NCBI RefSeq assembly: GCF_006540305.1
Contig: NZ_BJOR01000001.1
Location: 4,030,001 to 4,094,000 of the forward strand
Length of the DNA stretch: 64,000 bases
Direction: 5' to 3'
DNA from: Streptomyces sp. 6-11-2
GTDB taxonomy: Bacteria; Actinomycetota; Actinomycetes; Streptomycetales; Streptomycetaceae
Below the pieces are notes generated by a model that was not told the DNA's origin, ran no database searches, and was given only the letters and a program-made list of their open reading frames with translations. Below, piece after piece: positions 1 to 8,001 of this stretch. The translations under genes and the position numbers were made by a program. Position 1 is the first letter of the stretch. Every line of letters begins with the position of its first letter.

Positions 1-227
1 CTCCCCGGACCAGCGTCAGGGAGTACCCGACCTCCAATCCATGGGCGAACGGCGAGGACGAGGAACGTATCCAGCCGTAATCGGCTGCGGTGGCGGAAGT
101 CATGCGGCGCATTCTGCCAGCGCCCACTGACACCGGAGTGCGCTGTTCTGAACCGCTCCGGGGCGTGCTTCGGACAGGCACAAAGACGCCCACCGGACAC
201 CTTGTTGACCGCGGCTGACCCTCGTAT

Positions 228-245
228 CCGGCGCGGCTGGGGCAC
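228..245. repeat. Degenerate arm-type repeat (TGGCACG family)
   Basis: The segment starting near 213 (GACCGCGGCTGACC) and ending in a decayed pair of TGGCACG-like words matches blocks at 5994-6029 and 39165-39204. I read it as a leftover attachment-site arm of an integrated element. Otherwise 1-453 shows no gene I can support. Confidence 0.4.
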
Positions 246-453
246 TCAGGGGCGGGCCGGCTGCCGCCCTCGTTCTCCGGGTCGACGTTCTCCGGCAGTC
301 CCAACACGGAGGCCCGTACGTCCGGCCGGGTCTCCTGCTCCGCTGCCTTGAAGAGTTCTTCCATTGGACATCTGCTGCTTTGAAGAGTTCTTCCCGTAGA
401 CATCAGGCCCGGTTTCCATCTCCGGAAGCCGGGGTCTGACCCGGCATTTCTCT

Positions 454-497
454 GTCGGGGCGGCGGGATGTGAACCCACGACCCCTTCGTCCCGAAG
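454..497 (-). pseudogene. 3' fragment of a tRNA-Pro(CGG) gene (att remnant)
   Basis: On the minus strand the segment reads as an anticodon loop TTCGGGA with 3' stem CGAAG, a GTGGG-TTCACAT-CCCGC T arm and a 3' acceptor strand ending in GCCCCGAC. This is the 3' half of an actinobacterial tRNA-Pro with anticodon CGG. The 5' half is missing: the bases that should pair with CGAAG are changed. A 3'-half tRNA without its 5' half is what an integrative element leaves at an attachment site. 498-753 holds nothing else recognisable. Confidence 0.55.
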
Positions 498-753
498 CGA
501 CCTGGGTGGGCACACGGCCTTGGACTGCTGTTCCTCTGACCTTCTGCGTTGGTCCGCACGTGTCCACGCACCTTCTTGATCACCACACACCGGTCACCGC
601 CGCGTACGCACGTGACGTGACGTGACGTGAGTGGAGCCGGTGCCCGACACGGCGAAGGGCCGGCCCCTACGACGAAGCGCGCCCTCCGTCGGTCTTCGCA
701 GCGAACCGATCTGACTGATCGCAAGACTGGATCGAGACCAAGTAAAGGACCGT

Positions 754-2484
754 ATGAGACCAGCAAGAAGCACCGTGGTGGCCACCGCCGTAGTGATGGC
801 GGCCGTGGGTGGCCTGCTCACGGCCTCCGCCTCCGCCTCCGCCGCGACGAGTTGCACCTCCCCTGTCTTCAAGCGGGAGTTCTTCGCGAACACCGCCTTC
901 TCGGGCACGCCGAAGAAGACGGACTGCGACAGCGCCATCAATGAGTCCTGGCCGGGCGCACCGGCCAAGGGGCTGCCCAAGGACAACTTCGGTGTGCGCT
1001 GGACCGTCACCCGTGACTTCGGCTCCGGGGGACCCTTCGCCTTCTCCGCCGAAGCTCGCGGCGGCATCCGCGTTTACCTCGACGGCGTCCGCAAGGTCAA
1101 CCTGTGGAAGAAGGTTTCCAAGGCGCAGAAGCAGACCGTCAACGTCACCATCCCCAAGGGCAAGCACGCCCTGCGGATCGACTTTGTGAACTGGACCGGC
1201 CCGGCGAACGCCAAGTTCACCTACACTCCGCGCACCGCGGCCGGCGTCGACAAGGTCAAGCCCCTCGCCCCCTCCAGCCCCGTCGTCACGTACGACAAGG
1301 CCACGGGCAAGGCAAAGATCACCTGGTCGAAGAACAAGGAGATGGATCTCGCCGGCTACCGCGTCTACCGGCGCCTTCAGGGCCAGTCCTTCCCTTCCAA
1401 GCCTCTCGCCACCACGGCCTCCACCTCGTACACCGACATTCCACCTGCCACCGGCAGTACGTACGACTACCAGGTCCGCGCCTACGACAAGGCGGGCAAC
1501 GAGTCGCCGGGCAGCGCCCTCAAGAGCGTCGTCACCGTCGACAAGACCCCGCCCGCGCGTGTGGCGGCGACAGTCGCCATGGGAACCGACCGGGCCCGGG
1601 AAAGCTATGTCGTCAGCTGGAAACCCGTTGCTGATGCCTCCCGTTACCGGGTACTTCATCACCTGTTCGTAGACGGACACTGGGAGCCGTGGTCCGAAGT
1701 CGCCACAACGACCGGCACCTCGGTCACCGACTACGTACCTGCCACGGGCGCCCCCGTGTGGTATCGCGTCGAGGCCTATGACGCCGCCGGAAACGTCGCA
1801 CCCGCCCAAACCGGCGATGAGGTCAGCATCAACGCCTACTGGGCCCCCCGGGCAACCGACGTCACCGTCTCCTACCAGGGCGACAACCACGCACTCCTGC
1901 AGTGGACCCTGCCCAAGGACACCTTCGCTCTCTGGTGGGACGAAGTCCGCCTTCTGCGCAGCGTCGGCACCCCGTCGTCGGAGGAGACGACGCCACCGCA
2001 GTACTGCACCAGCCTCAAGTACGTCGCTGAAGGTGATCGATTCCGCTTCCGCTGTATCGCCGCGGTTACTCCAGGCGAGACGAACTTCTTCGCCGTGGAG
2101 CCGTACCACAGCAAATCCCTGCGGGCGCTGCCCAGCGCCATCGTCTCCGTGGTCGTTCCGGCCGCCCCAATGCCTGCCACCGATTTCACTGGTGTCACGG
2201 ACGGCCAACGTGTGGACTTCAGCTGGACTGCGAGCGCTTCTGCCGACGTTGACCACTACGAGCTGCTCAGCGGCGTCTGGCACCCGGCCACCTCACCCAA
2301 CGAGGAAGGGTGGTTCTACACTTATTTGACCGCCAATATTCCGGGCGATACCACGAGCATCAGGTGGCGGTACCTGCTCACGCAGGAGACAGACTTCGTG
2401 CTCATCGCCGTCGCAAAGGACGGCACCAAATTGTCGGCGAGCCAGTCGCCGCGGCTACGGATGTCAGCACCGACCGCCGGCTAG
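754..2484 (+). CDS. Secreted PA14-like / fibronectin type III protein
   Basis: 576 residues with a clear Sec signal peptide: basic MRPAR start, hydrophobic core, Ala-rich cleavage region near residue 31. Residues about 34-155 resemble the PA14/GLEYA beta-barrel fold (FKREFFANTAFSG, a DGVRKVN turn, FVNWTGPANAKFTY). About four fibronectin type III modules follow (about 165-260, 262-355, 360-465, 468-565), seen from W..N.E.DLAGYRVYR and TSYTDIPPATGSTYDYQVRAYD-type strands. AAAGGA lies 5 nt before the ATG. Role inferred: an exported carbohydrate-binding or cell-surface protein. No catalytic domain is visible. It stands alone and is followed by a strong hairpin. Confidence 0.88.
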   Translation: MRPARSTVVATAVVMAAVGGLLTASASASAATSCTSPVFKREFFANTAFSGTPKKTDCDSAINESWPGAPAKGLPKDNFGVRWTVTRDFGSGGPFAFSAEARGGIRVYLDGVRKVNLWKKVSKAQKQTVNVTIPKGKHALRIDFVNWTGPANAKFTYTPRTAAGVDKVKPLAPSSPVVTYDKATGKAKITWSKNKEMDLAGYRVYRRLQGQSFPSKPLATTASTSYTDIPPATGSTYDYQVRAYDKAGNESPGSALKSVVTVDKTPPARVAATVAMGTDRARESYVVSWKPVADASRYRVLHHLFVDGHWEPWSEVATTTGTSVTDYVPATGAPVWYRVEAYDAAGNVAPAQTGDEVSINAYWAPRATDVTVSYQGDNHALLQWTLPKDTFALWWDEVRLLRSVGTPSSEETTPPQYCTSLKYVAEGDRFRFRCIAAVTPGETNFFAVEPYHSKSLRALPSAIVSVVVPAAPMPATDFTGVTDGQRVDFSWTASASADVDHYELLSGVWHPATSPNEEGWFYTYLTANIPGDTTSIRWRYLLTQETDFVLIAVAKDGTKLSASQSPRLRMSAPTAG

Positions 2485-2501
2485 TTGGTCTGAACATCGC
2501 A

Positions 2502-2540
2502 AGGGCCCAGGTCGTGGATCACGCCAGTGACCTGGGCCCT
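2502..2540. terminator. Hairpin after the PA14/Fn3 gene
   Basis: Perfect 12-bp arms AGGGCCCAGGTC and GACCTGGGCCCT enclose a 15-nt loop, starting 17 nt after the stop codon. No clear T-tract follows, which is common in Streptomyces. The bases just after it (GGAGCGGGTG, about 2548) recall the tRNA-Gly acceptor end that follows a similar hairpin at 28590-28613, so this may also be an old tRNA-terminator relic. Confidence 0.65.
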
Positions 2541-2739
2541 GACCATTGGAGCGGGTGGCGGGAAGAGTGTGCTGGTTCGCCGAGAAGGGGTCCCGCATTC
2601 CGTGCAGCCACTGGTTTCAACGACACCCCGGATCATGCCCCCGACTCGTCGGAGCCGTCTGCGGCACACCGCGAGCGGTCGCAAGGGCGGCACCACCGTG
2701 AACATCCGCCGGGCCGTGATCAAGCCCACCCCCCCACAG

Positions 2740-3048
2740 CTAAGGCGTGCCGCTGCCCTGACGATCACCGCCCGCGAGCTGGCTCACCGCCATCACGATG
2801 AAGCCGATCAACATGAGCACGATGCCGGCCTCCCACTCCCGGACGCCCGGCCAGCTGATCACCAGCCCGAAGACCACCTGCCAGCAGAGGGCGAAGGCAA
2901 CCACCAACTGACCCCAGCCGTAGAGGCGGACGTGGCGAACCGAACGCCGGTTCCAGGGGAGCACCCAGCCACGGGTAATCGCCGCTACGCCCGAGGCAGC
3001 GAAGAGCAACGCCACCAGAACAGAAGGTATGACGAGATAGCGGCTCAT
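2740..3048 (-). CDS. Small three-TM membrane protein
   Basis: 102 residues from the ATG at 3048 (MSRYLVIPSV). Three hydrophobic segments (about 4-24, 42-62, 70-92) are joined by a polar loop GWVLPWNRRSVRHVRLYGWG. That loop and the helix spacing match the 99-residue protein at 43311-43610 (GWLLPWLRGRVVRPDLWGYG), so the two are paralogues in different parts of the island. The upstream in-frame extension (to 3129) is arginine-rich and probably untranslated. Function unknown. Confidence 0.72.
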   Translation of the reverse strand: MSRYLVIPSVLVALLFAASGVAAITRGWVLPWNRRSVRHVRLYGWGQLVVAFALCWQVVFGLVISWPGVREWEAGIVLMLIGFIVMAVSQLAGGDRQGSGTP

Positions 3049-3086
3049 GTCCCTCCCTGGGCGCCGGGCCCACGCCGGGCGTCTCC

Positions 3087-3362
3087 GTGATCGTGACACC
3101 CACCGGGACGCCTCGTCCACGCGCAGCACCTTCCACGGCTGACCTTCAACGACTCTCCCTCATCTGTGATCCGGTCGACACCGACCGCGTCACCACCGTG
3201 CTCGGCGGCGCGTTCGCCACTGGTGCCGCCCGCACGTATCCCACCCGCGATGGCGGGCGCACCCGCCTGTACGTCACCGGCAGGCGGCCGGCAGACGGCG
3301 CTGGGGCTCCCAGATGCCGGGCTGAGGTCTATGGACGCCTGCTGAATCCCTTGCCGTCATAG
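3087..3362 (+). CDS. Small conserved protein, C-terminus probably replaced
   Basis: 91 residues from a GTG. Residues about 22-65 (LSLICDPVDTDRVTTVLGG, then ARTYP and GGRTRLYVTG) align with the middle of the 102-residue protein at 17364-17672 (VEVRIVSMDAEAARHVADA, RSYP, RGTRLHLTL). After about residue 66 the similarity ends and the frame runs into the complement of the next gene's 3' end. This suggests a junction near 3300-3330. Function unknown. Its relative at 17364 sits beside a DUF5994 gene. Confidence 0.5.
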   Translation: MIVTPTGTPRPRAAPSTADLQRLSLICDPVDTDRVTTVLGGAFATGAARTYPTRDGGRTRLYVTGRRPADGAGAPRCRAEVYGRLLNPLPS

Positions 3363-3631
3363 AAGGAGTCGCCGGGCCTCCTGCTGAAACCCTTGCTGTC
3401 AGTGAAGGCTTCGCCGGGCTTCCTGCTGAAACCGGCATAATCGTCGAAGTTCTCTCCGGGCCTCCTCATGTGGCCATTTCCGTCGTAATAACTCTCCTCG
3501 TGGAGTACACGGTCCTCCTCAGGCGGGAATTTTGTGCGTAAGCGGAACCGCGCTGCCAAACCAGTGTTCGTGCGAGGCCAACGCGATTCCGTGGCACTCG
3601 TTGTCCTGGGCATGATAGAGATCAACTGCAA
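3329..3631 (-). CDS. Protein with tandem 14-residue repeats
   Basis: About 100 residues. The C-terminal half consists of about four tandem copies of a 14-residue unit of the form x-D-x-x-G-F-S-R-R-P-G-(E/D)-(A/S)-F, seen as DDYAGFSRKPGEAF, TDSKGFSRRPGDSF and YDGKGFSRRP-stop, after a weaker copy YDGNGHMRRPGENF. The DNA repeat period is 42 bp. The N-terminal part is basic and gives no family. The start is uncertain (3631, or ATG at 3613) and may be truncated. Function unknown. The regular Gly/Pro-containing unit suggests an extended structural or binding repeat. Confidence 0.55.
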   Translation of the reverse strand: MQLISIMPRTTSATESRWPRTNTGLAARFRLRTKFPPEEDRVLHEESYYDGNGHMRRPGENFDDYAGFSRKPGEAFTDSKGFSRRPGDSFYDGKGFSRRP

Positions 3632-3684
3632 GCCTGCGGGGGCGAGACGGACAGACAGATGCGCCCTATCTCGTGATCACCGCC

Positions 3685-3975
3685 TCAGAGTCGTACGGGT
3701 GCGCTCGGGTGCACCTCACGCTTGATGCGCGGCATGATCTCGGGCAGGTAGATCTTCTGGATGGCTTCTCCGGCATCGTGGGCTTCCCAGTGGCCCCGGC
3801 TTGCCCAGCGCTCGACCAGCACGAACCGGGCGGGATCCTCGTGCGAGTGGTATGCCTCCCAGCTGACACAGCCGTCCTCGGTGAGGCACAGCGGACGCAT
3901 TCGAGCCAGCGCGTCAGCGACCGGCGTGACGTCTTCGGCCTTGGGAACGTGCACGATGACGATGAGGTCGAACAT
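3685..3975 (-). CDS. Antibiotic biosynthesis monooxygenase (ABM/YgiN) family protein
   Basis: 96 residues. It has the ABM-fold pattern: an N-terminal strand FDLIVIVHVP, a helix DALARMRPLCLTEDG, the strand SWEAYHSHEDPARFVLVERW, and a HWEAHDAGEAIQKIYLPEI helix. Family members are small dimeric ferredoxin-like-fold heme-independent monooxygenases or quinol monooxygenases. AAGGAG lies 5 nt before the ATG at 3975. A GTG one codon upstream is less well spaced. It is a single gene in a region of unrelated cargo. The substrate cannot be told. Confidence 0.85.
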   Translation of the reverse strand: MFDLIVIVHVPKAEDVTPVADALARMRPLCLTEDGCVSWEAYHSHEDPARFVLVERWASRGHWEAHDAGEAIQKIYLPEIMPRIKREVHPSAPVRL

Positions 3976-4095
3976 CACTACTCCTTGATGCAGGCCGGCT
4001 GCGCGGCGGACAGCGTACAGCGGAGGTCGGCGGAGTCTTCATGATTCAGTCAGGCGCCGCCGCGCTCGGATCCTGGAGCACTCGGACGTCAGCCC

Positions 4096-4302
4096 GACTA
4101 CTGCCTACGGCCGGGCGCGCACCTCGTTCGCGTGGCCGACGACAGCCCGGGCCGCATGGTCCCGGAGCCACTGGGTGCGGCGGACACGCTGCTGGAGGCG
4201 GGCGAGGAACCGACCGACCTCTCCTCCACGCCGCTCGCCGTGCTGCACGGCGGGCCCGGCTTCCATCCTGATCAGGACGGAGCGGCGGAGGCTCAGCGGT
4301 GA
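4096..4302 (+). pseudogene. Possible alpha/beta-hydrolase (proline iminopeptidase-like) fragment
   Basis: This frame reads a 68-residue stretch ending PLAVLHGGPGFHPDQ before a stop. HGGPG is the oxyanion-loop motif of proline iminopeptidase-type S33 hydrolases. Nothing resembling the nucleophile elbow or the rest of the domain follows. If real it is a stump. 4303-4788 shows no gene; it is the leader region of the next gene. Confidence 0.3.
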
Positions 4303-4788
4303 GGGATGCCGCCCAGCGCCGAGGGTGACTCCCTTGGGGGCGGCTCGGGGCCGGTGGAGCGCGAAAGAAACGGAAGCCCATGTTCTATGACGTCGGTCAC
4401 ATCGCTCCACCAATCAACCGGCATGCTTAGTAGACGTGGCATGGCGGGCATCTGAGCATTTGTCCGCCTTGGTCCGGATGTGGGCCCTGCCGCGCGTCCC
4501 GGTATTCCGCCCGGCCGGCCCGTACTCCCGTTGGCCCGCGCTGTAAGGCTTCTGACGCCGCGACAGCTTCTTCTCCTGCCGCCATGCGCGGACCGGAGAC
4601 CCGTGCACTGCCCTGGCAACGCCCCGGGACCTACGAGGCGACGTAGTGGCGGGACCCTTTGCGCTCCCTGTCGCGCCGTTCTAAGAATGACGACCCACAG
4701 GACGTCGCCGCAGTTCGGAACCGGTGTTCACGCAGAGTCGACCGCGCACCGGGCGCTCGGCGTCACCGAGTGAGTAGGAGCCCCCCAC

Positions 4789-5553
4789 ATGAAGTCGTCC
4801 CGAACGTCCGCGAGACTCCTCGCCCTCGCTCTCGGCCTGGGTCTGGCCTCCAGCGCGCTGGGCGCGGCGGTGCCGGCGAGCGCCCAGACGGCCGCCACCC
4901 CGTCCGCTGCCGCCGGTACCTCCGTGTCACGGTACGCCGGGTCGGTTGAGGAGGCCGCGAACAACAAGGCGTTCTTCGAGGCCGTGCTCAAGTCCGTCGC
5001 CGAGAAGCGCGCCGCCCAGCCGAACGCGCAGGCGGTGACTGTCTATTACAACGCCTCCCGGGCACCGAGCTTCCGTTCGCAGATATCGAGCGCGGCCTCG
5101 ATCTGGAACAGCTCCGAGTCCAACGTCAAGCTCCAGGAGGCGTCGAGCGGTGCCGACTTCTCCTACTACGAGGGCAACGACCCGCGCGGGTCCTACGCCT
5201 CCACCAACGGCCACGGAAGTGGCTACGTCTTCCTCGACTACGCCCAGAACCAGCAGTACGACTCGGTCCGCGTCGTCACCCACGAGACTGGGCACGTGCT
5301 GGGCCTGCCGGACGACTACAGCGGGCCGTGCAGTGAGCTGATGTCGGGCGGCTACGCCGGCCCGTCCTGCACCAACCGCTACCCGAACGCCGCCGAGCGC
5401 TCGCGTGTCGACCAGCTGTGGGCCACCGGACTCGCGCAGGCCCCGGGCACGGTGACCGGGCCCGCTGACCACCTGAGCGCTGCACCGCCGGTACGGCCCG
5501 TGATGCCGAGCCGCGGTCCATGGCATCGGCTCCACGGCACGTCCTGGAGGTGA
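4789..5553 (+). CDS. snpA: Snapalysin (small neutral metalloprotease, M7)
   Basis: 254 residues with a Sec signal (hydrophobic core 9-28, ASA-Q cleavage near 32). The zinc site is [11 protein letters not shown] at 165-175: His165, Glu166, His169 and Asp175, the HExxHxxGxxD arrangement of M7. The [11 protein letters not shown]et-turn and the two Cys of the mature enzyme follow. Snapalysin is an extracellular milk-hydrolysing protease with an N-terminal propeptide, here about 33-80. Family members end soon after the [10 protein letters not shown] helix; this one carries about 37 extra Pro-rich residues, so the natural stop was probably lost by a junction. No LysR activator gene is adjacent. AGGAG lies 8 nt before the ATG. 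Confidence 0.9.
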   Translation: MKSSRTSARLLALALGLGLASSALGAAVPASAQTAATPSAAAGTSVSRYAGSVEEAANNKAFFEAVLKSVAEKRAAQPNAQAVTVYYNASRAPSFRSQISSAASIWNSSESNVKLQEASSGADFSYYEGNDPRGSYASTNGHGSGYVFLDYAQNQQYDSVRVVTHETGHVLGLPDDYSGPCSELMSGGYAGPSCTNRYPNAAERSRVDQLWATGLAQAPGTVTGPADHLSAAPPVRPVMPSRGPWHRLHGTSWR

Positions 5554-6172
5554 TTGCGTTCCCAAGCGGGAAGCGGGAAGCGGCTCGCTGTCGAGGACGG
5601 CTTCAGCCCAAGCTCAAGACGGTCGTCCGAGCACTCTTGCAGGTCGGCCGACAGACGCTGGTGCTTCGTATGGCTGTCCTGGGAAGGCGGAGCCGGGAGG
5701 CGAAGCCAACCGCCCACTGGTGGTGACCTTGAACGTGGCCAACAGGGCCGGGTCGGTCGCCAACACTGCCGGCCCGGCCACGATGAGCAGAAGCCACCTC
5801 TCTCGCCACCCACCCGCGCCCATAGCACCCCCAGAGCTGGGTAGCGGGCCGATGCTCGCTTGCGCGGAGACGGAGGTGAGGACCGCGGAGACGGATGTGA
5901 GGACAGAGATGCCGCCTCATCTCTGTGCTTCAGTGGCGCCAGTCCCAGCCCCCTGACGGTAGGGCGCGAGCCGGCCGGCTTCCTCGCCGCTCCGCGGCTG
6001 ACCCTCGTATCTGGCACGGCTGTGGCACGCGATCTCTCCGTCCCGAAGCAATGCGGGCGACTCCGTGACCTGCGAAAGGACCACCCGTGACTGCCCGGAC
6101 GGTCCCAGAGGCTTTGCGGACCGGCAGATATGGCTGTGCGGAGCAGATATGGGCTAAGTCGACGTGTGACGC
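5554..6172. other. Gene-poor junk interval with element relics
   Basis: No convincing gene. A short GGAGACGGAGGTGAGGACC-type repeat lies near 5868-5905. A block at 5994-6029 (CCGCGGCTGACCCTCGTATC, then two TGGCACG words 11 bp apart at 6012 and 6023) matches blocks at 213-245 and 39165-39204 and is read as an arm-type site of a lost element. Confidence 0.45.
6012..6029. repeat. Arm-type repeat pair TGGCACG, 11-bp period
   Basis: TGGCACG occurs at 6012-6018 and 6023-6029, separated by GCTG. The same word, spacing and register recur at 13062, 18519, 28776, 33036, 35456, 39187 and 45237, always near an integrase 3' end or a tRNA-derived core. Confidence 0.6.
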
Positions 6173-6586
6173 TCAGCCCGTCGTGCTTGAAGACGATCCG
6201 TCGGAGCAGTGGTCGTATGCGGACTTCATCGAGGGATACGACGCGCTCAGGGCTATCCGACTACCCGGGGCGTCAACTGCACAGACGTATCCCCATGGGC
6301 CTGAGGCCGGCTTGATCCGCAGTAGCACTTCGTAGGATGAAATCTGCACATGACGGTCGCCCCTCGCTGCGACGACTCCCAGACTGCGCTGTTCTGCGCA
6401 CGCGTTGTCCCCATCGCCAGCACACCAGAAGACGCGCACGGCGTTGGACGTGTCATTCGTCAGTGCGATCGGGGCGACGTTCTCGGGGTCGGTCGGATCC
6501 GGGTTGCAGCCGGCGATGCAGGGGGCCGCCAAAGCAAGGAGGACCGCGGTCACGCAACGAGGGACACGGTTAATCAGAAAGTTCAC
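6173..6586 (-). CDS. Putative lipoprotein
   Basis: 137 residues. The N-terminus MNFLINRVPRCVTAVLLALA runs into a lipobox (CIAGC), so it should be lipid-anchored through Cys27 on the outer face of the membrane. The mature part has a beta-rich region (VAPIALTNDTSNAVRVFWCA) and four further Cys, and ends in a Ser-rich tail. No known domain is recognisable. A strong hairpin and a tRNA-Gly relic lie just upstream. The ATG at 6586 gives a complete signal sequence. Function unknown. Confidence 0.68.
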   Translation of the reverse strand: MNFLINRVPRCVTAVLLALAAPCIAGCNPDPTDPENVAPIALTNDTSNAVRVFWCAGDGDNACAEQRSLGVVAARGDRHVQISSYEVLLRIKPASGPWGYVCAVDAPGSRIALSASYPSMKSAYDHCSDGSSSSTTG

Positions 6587-6650
6587 GGGCCCCTTCGAAG
6601 GTTGTCACGCGAAGCCGCACCCTATGGCAAGACCTCCGGTCAAAGATAAT

Positions 6651-6667
6651 GAGCTTGGGAAGCTGCG
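6651..6667 (-). pseudogene. Short tRNA-Gly(CCC) anticodon-arm relic
   Basis: GAGCTTGGGAAGCTGCG carries the anticodon-loop complement of tRNA-Gly(CCC). The following bases (TTCATTTGCGGCCGG) match those after the similar relic at 33896-33912 (ATCATTTCGGGCCGG), so both are ends of related elements at a tRNA-Gly site. Confidence 0.45.
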
Positions 6668-6689
6668 TTCATTTGCGGCCGGACGCGAC

Positions 6690-6722
6690 GTGGCCCCCGC
6701 CGAACTCCTCGGCGGGGGCCAC
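6690..6722. terminator. Hairpin terminator
   Basis: 14-bp perfect arms GTGGCCCCCGCCGA and TCGGCGGGGGCCAC flank a 5-nt loop, 24 nt beyond the stop of the lipoprotein gene at 6746-7150 (minus strand). Confidence 0.8.
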
Positions 6723-6745
6723 GCACCGCACAACCCGATGTCAGG

Positions 6746-7150
6746 TCAGTGCCGACTCACCTTGGCGATACGGCACTTCAGCCCATCGGGAGCCTTGGTG
6801 AGGCCCCCGGCCTTCTCGTTGGCCTTCTGGCCCGCCGCCAGGTTGTTCACCATCGCCACACCCTCGCTGGAGCGCGTGCCGGAGCCGTCGACGAACTCGA
6901 CCTGCACGATGTACGAGCGGCTGCGCGAGTCGTGATTCTCGATGGCCAGCTCGGCCTGCGGGAAGCCGGCGAGACTGTCGGTCGACGAACACTTCGTGAT
7001 CTTGACGTCGTCCTCGGGCTTGTCCACCCCGGCCGGCTTCGACTCCGCCTTGGTGTCGCCACTGCCCCCCGAGCCGGTGCCGGTGCTGGTGCAGCCCGTC
7101 AGTACAGCCGCAGCAGCGGCCACCGCCGCCAGCCAGATACGCGTACGCAT
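6746..7150 (-). CDS. Putative lipoprotein (FxLYD-like)
   Basis: 134 residues from the ATG at 7150. Signal: MRTRIWLAAVAAAAAVLTGC with lipobox LTGC. A Ser/Gly/Thr linker follows, then a single beta-rich domain (about 50-134: VKITKCSSTDSL, AELAIENHDSRSRSYIVQVEF, NNLAAGQKANEKAGGL, CRIAKVSRH) with the strand pattern of the FxLYD family of extracellular immunoglobulin-like domains. The domain carries two Cys. GGGAGG lies about 10 nt upstream. The in-frame extension to 7303 is repetitive DNA and is not included. The role is probably at the cell surface; no enzyme motif is seen. Confidence 0.8.
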   Translation of the reverse strand: MRTRIWLAAVAAAAAVLTGCTSTGTGSGGSGDTKAESKPAGVDKPEDDVKITKCSSTDSLAGFPQAELAIENHDSRSRSYIVQVEFVDGSGTRSSEGVAMVNNLAAGQKANEKAGGLTKAPDGLKCRIAKVSRH

Positions 7151-7196
7151 GTGGTGAGTGCCTCCCCCTGATGAACCTACGGACCGCAGAACGTAG

Positions 7197-7262
7197 CGGC
7201 CCAAACCTGGTCGGTAAACCCCGAACCCGGTCGATAAGCCCCGAACCTGGCGGTAGGCGCCC
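7197..7262. repeat. Short direct repeats upstream of the lipoprotein gene
   Basis: Three imperfect copies of an approximately 23-nt unit containing (C)CCGAACCYGG(TC)G(A)TAAGC lie in tandem 50-110 nt upstream of the start at 7150. They could be regulator-binding iterons or simple slippage products. Confidence 0.4.
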
Positions 7263-7331
7263 CAACGAGACAGCCGACGACAGCCTGACCGACGCTTGAT
7301 CAAAATGCGCCGGGCCGGAAACCTGTCGCCG

Positions 7332-7727
7332 CTACTCCAGGAAGCCGAGCAGCGTGTCCGGACGGCACTGTGCGCACGCCCGTATCTGCTGCCGCAGCGC
7401 CTCCAGGGCCTGCGGCCGGCTCACCGGTACGCACCGCCCGCTCTTGCGGATCGTCCAGCAGTCCCCGGCAGGCACGGCGGCCACGTTCCGGCGGCTCAGT
7501 CTGTGCTCGACCAGCCACTCCGGTGGCGTCGTCCAGGACTCCTCGCCGCGCCGCCGCTCAGCCGCCTGGCACTCCTCCTTCACGATCCACCGGTCCAGCT
7601 GCTCCCGACTCGCCCGCCCCTGCTGCGCCGCCACACGCCGCGCGAACTGCAGCAGCTCCCAACGGGAAGGCACGGCATCGCTCACGTGTTCGATATTCAC
7701 GCGGGAGGTGGCGACCCCAGAAGTCAC
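7332..7727 (-). CDS. DUF6233 family protein
   Basis: 131 residues. The pattern SRWELLQFARRVAAQQGRAS, then EQLDRWIVKEECQAAERRR, a PPEWLVEHRL core, then CWTIRKSGRCVPVSRPQAL and a final CAQCRPDTLLGFLE matches the small Streptomyces family DUF6233. Family members are often carried in many copies near phage or plasmid genes and have no known function. Two Cys pairs (one in CAQC) could bind a metal. The first about 15 residues are poorly conserved, so the exact start is open. Confidence 0.75.
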   Translation of the reverse strand: MTSGVATSRVNIEHVSDAVPSRWELLQFARRVAAQQGRASREQLDRWIVKEECQAAERRRGEESWTTPPEWLVEHRLSRRNVAAVPAGDCWTIRKSGRCVPVSRPQALEALRQQIRACAQCRPDTLLGFLE

Positions 7728-7770
7728 CGGACACGCCTACAGAGTCAGTAGCCCCCAGTTTTAAAGGCCA

Positions 7771-8001
7771 CTAGCCGAATTCGCCGTCACGCACGCCCCG
7801 TTGGAACGCCGCCCACTCCTCTGCGGTGAATCGCAGCGGCGGCAGTTCCCTGTTGTTTGAATCGCGGACCGCAACCGCTCCGTCGCCGAGGTCTGCGACC
7901 TCCACGCACGTCTTTGTCCACCTGTTGGTGTAGCTGCTCCTGGCCCAGTGCACAGCAGTCAGGTCCATTGCGTACAGCTCAACCTTTGCTGCGTCCATCA
8001 T
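7771..8001 (-). CDS. DUF397 domain protein (orphan)
   Basis: 76 residues. It matches the DUF397 pattern: HWARSSYTNRWTKTCVEVADL, then AVAVRDSNNRELPPLRFTAEEW and AFQRGVRDGEFG. DUF397 proteins are small Streptomyces proteins normally encoded next to an XRE-type regulator (helix-turn-helix plus DUF5753), with which they form a toxin-antitoxin-like or regulatory pair. No XRE gene is adjacent here, so this copy is an orphan. AGGAG lies 6 nt before the ATG at 8001. Confidence 0.9.
   Translation of the reverse strand: MMDAAKVELYAMDLTAVHWARSSYTNRWTKTCVEVADLGDGAVAVRDSNNRELPPLRFTAEEWAAFQRGVRDGEFG

Noticed and set aside
667..2283. Long minus-strand open frame opposite the PA14/Fn3 gene
   Set aside because: Arg/Gly/Val-rich composition with no domain; it mirrors the GC3 bias of the real plus-strand gene, which has a signal peptide and ribosome binding site.
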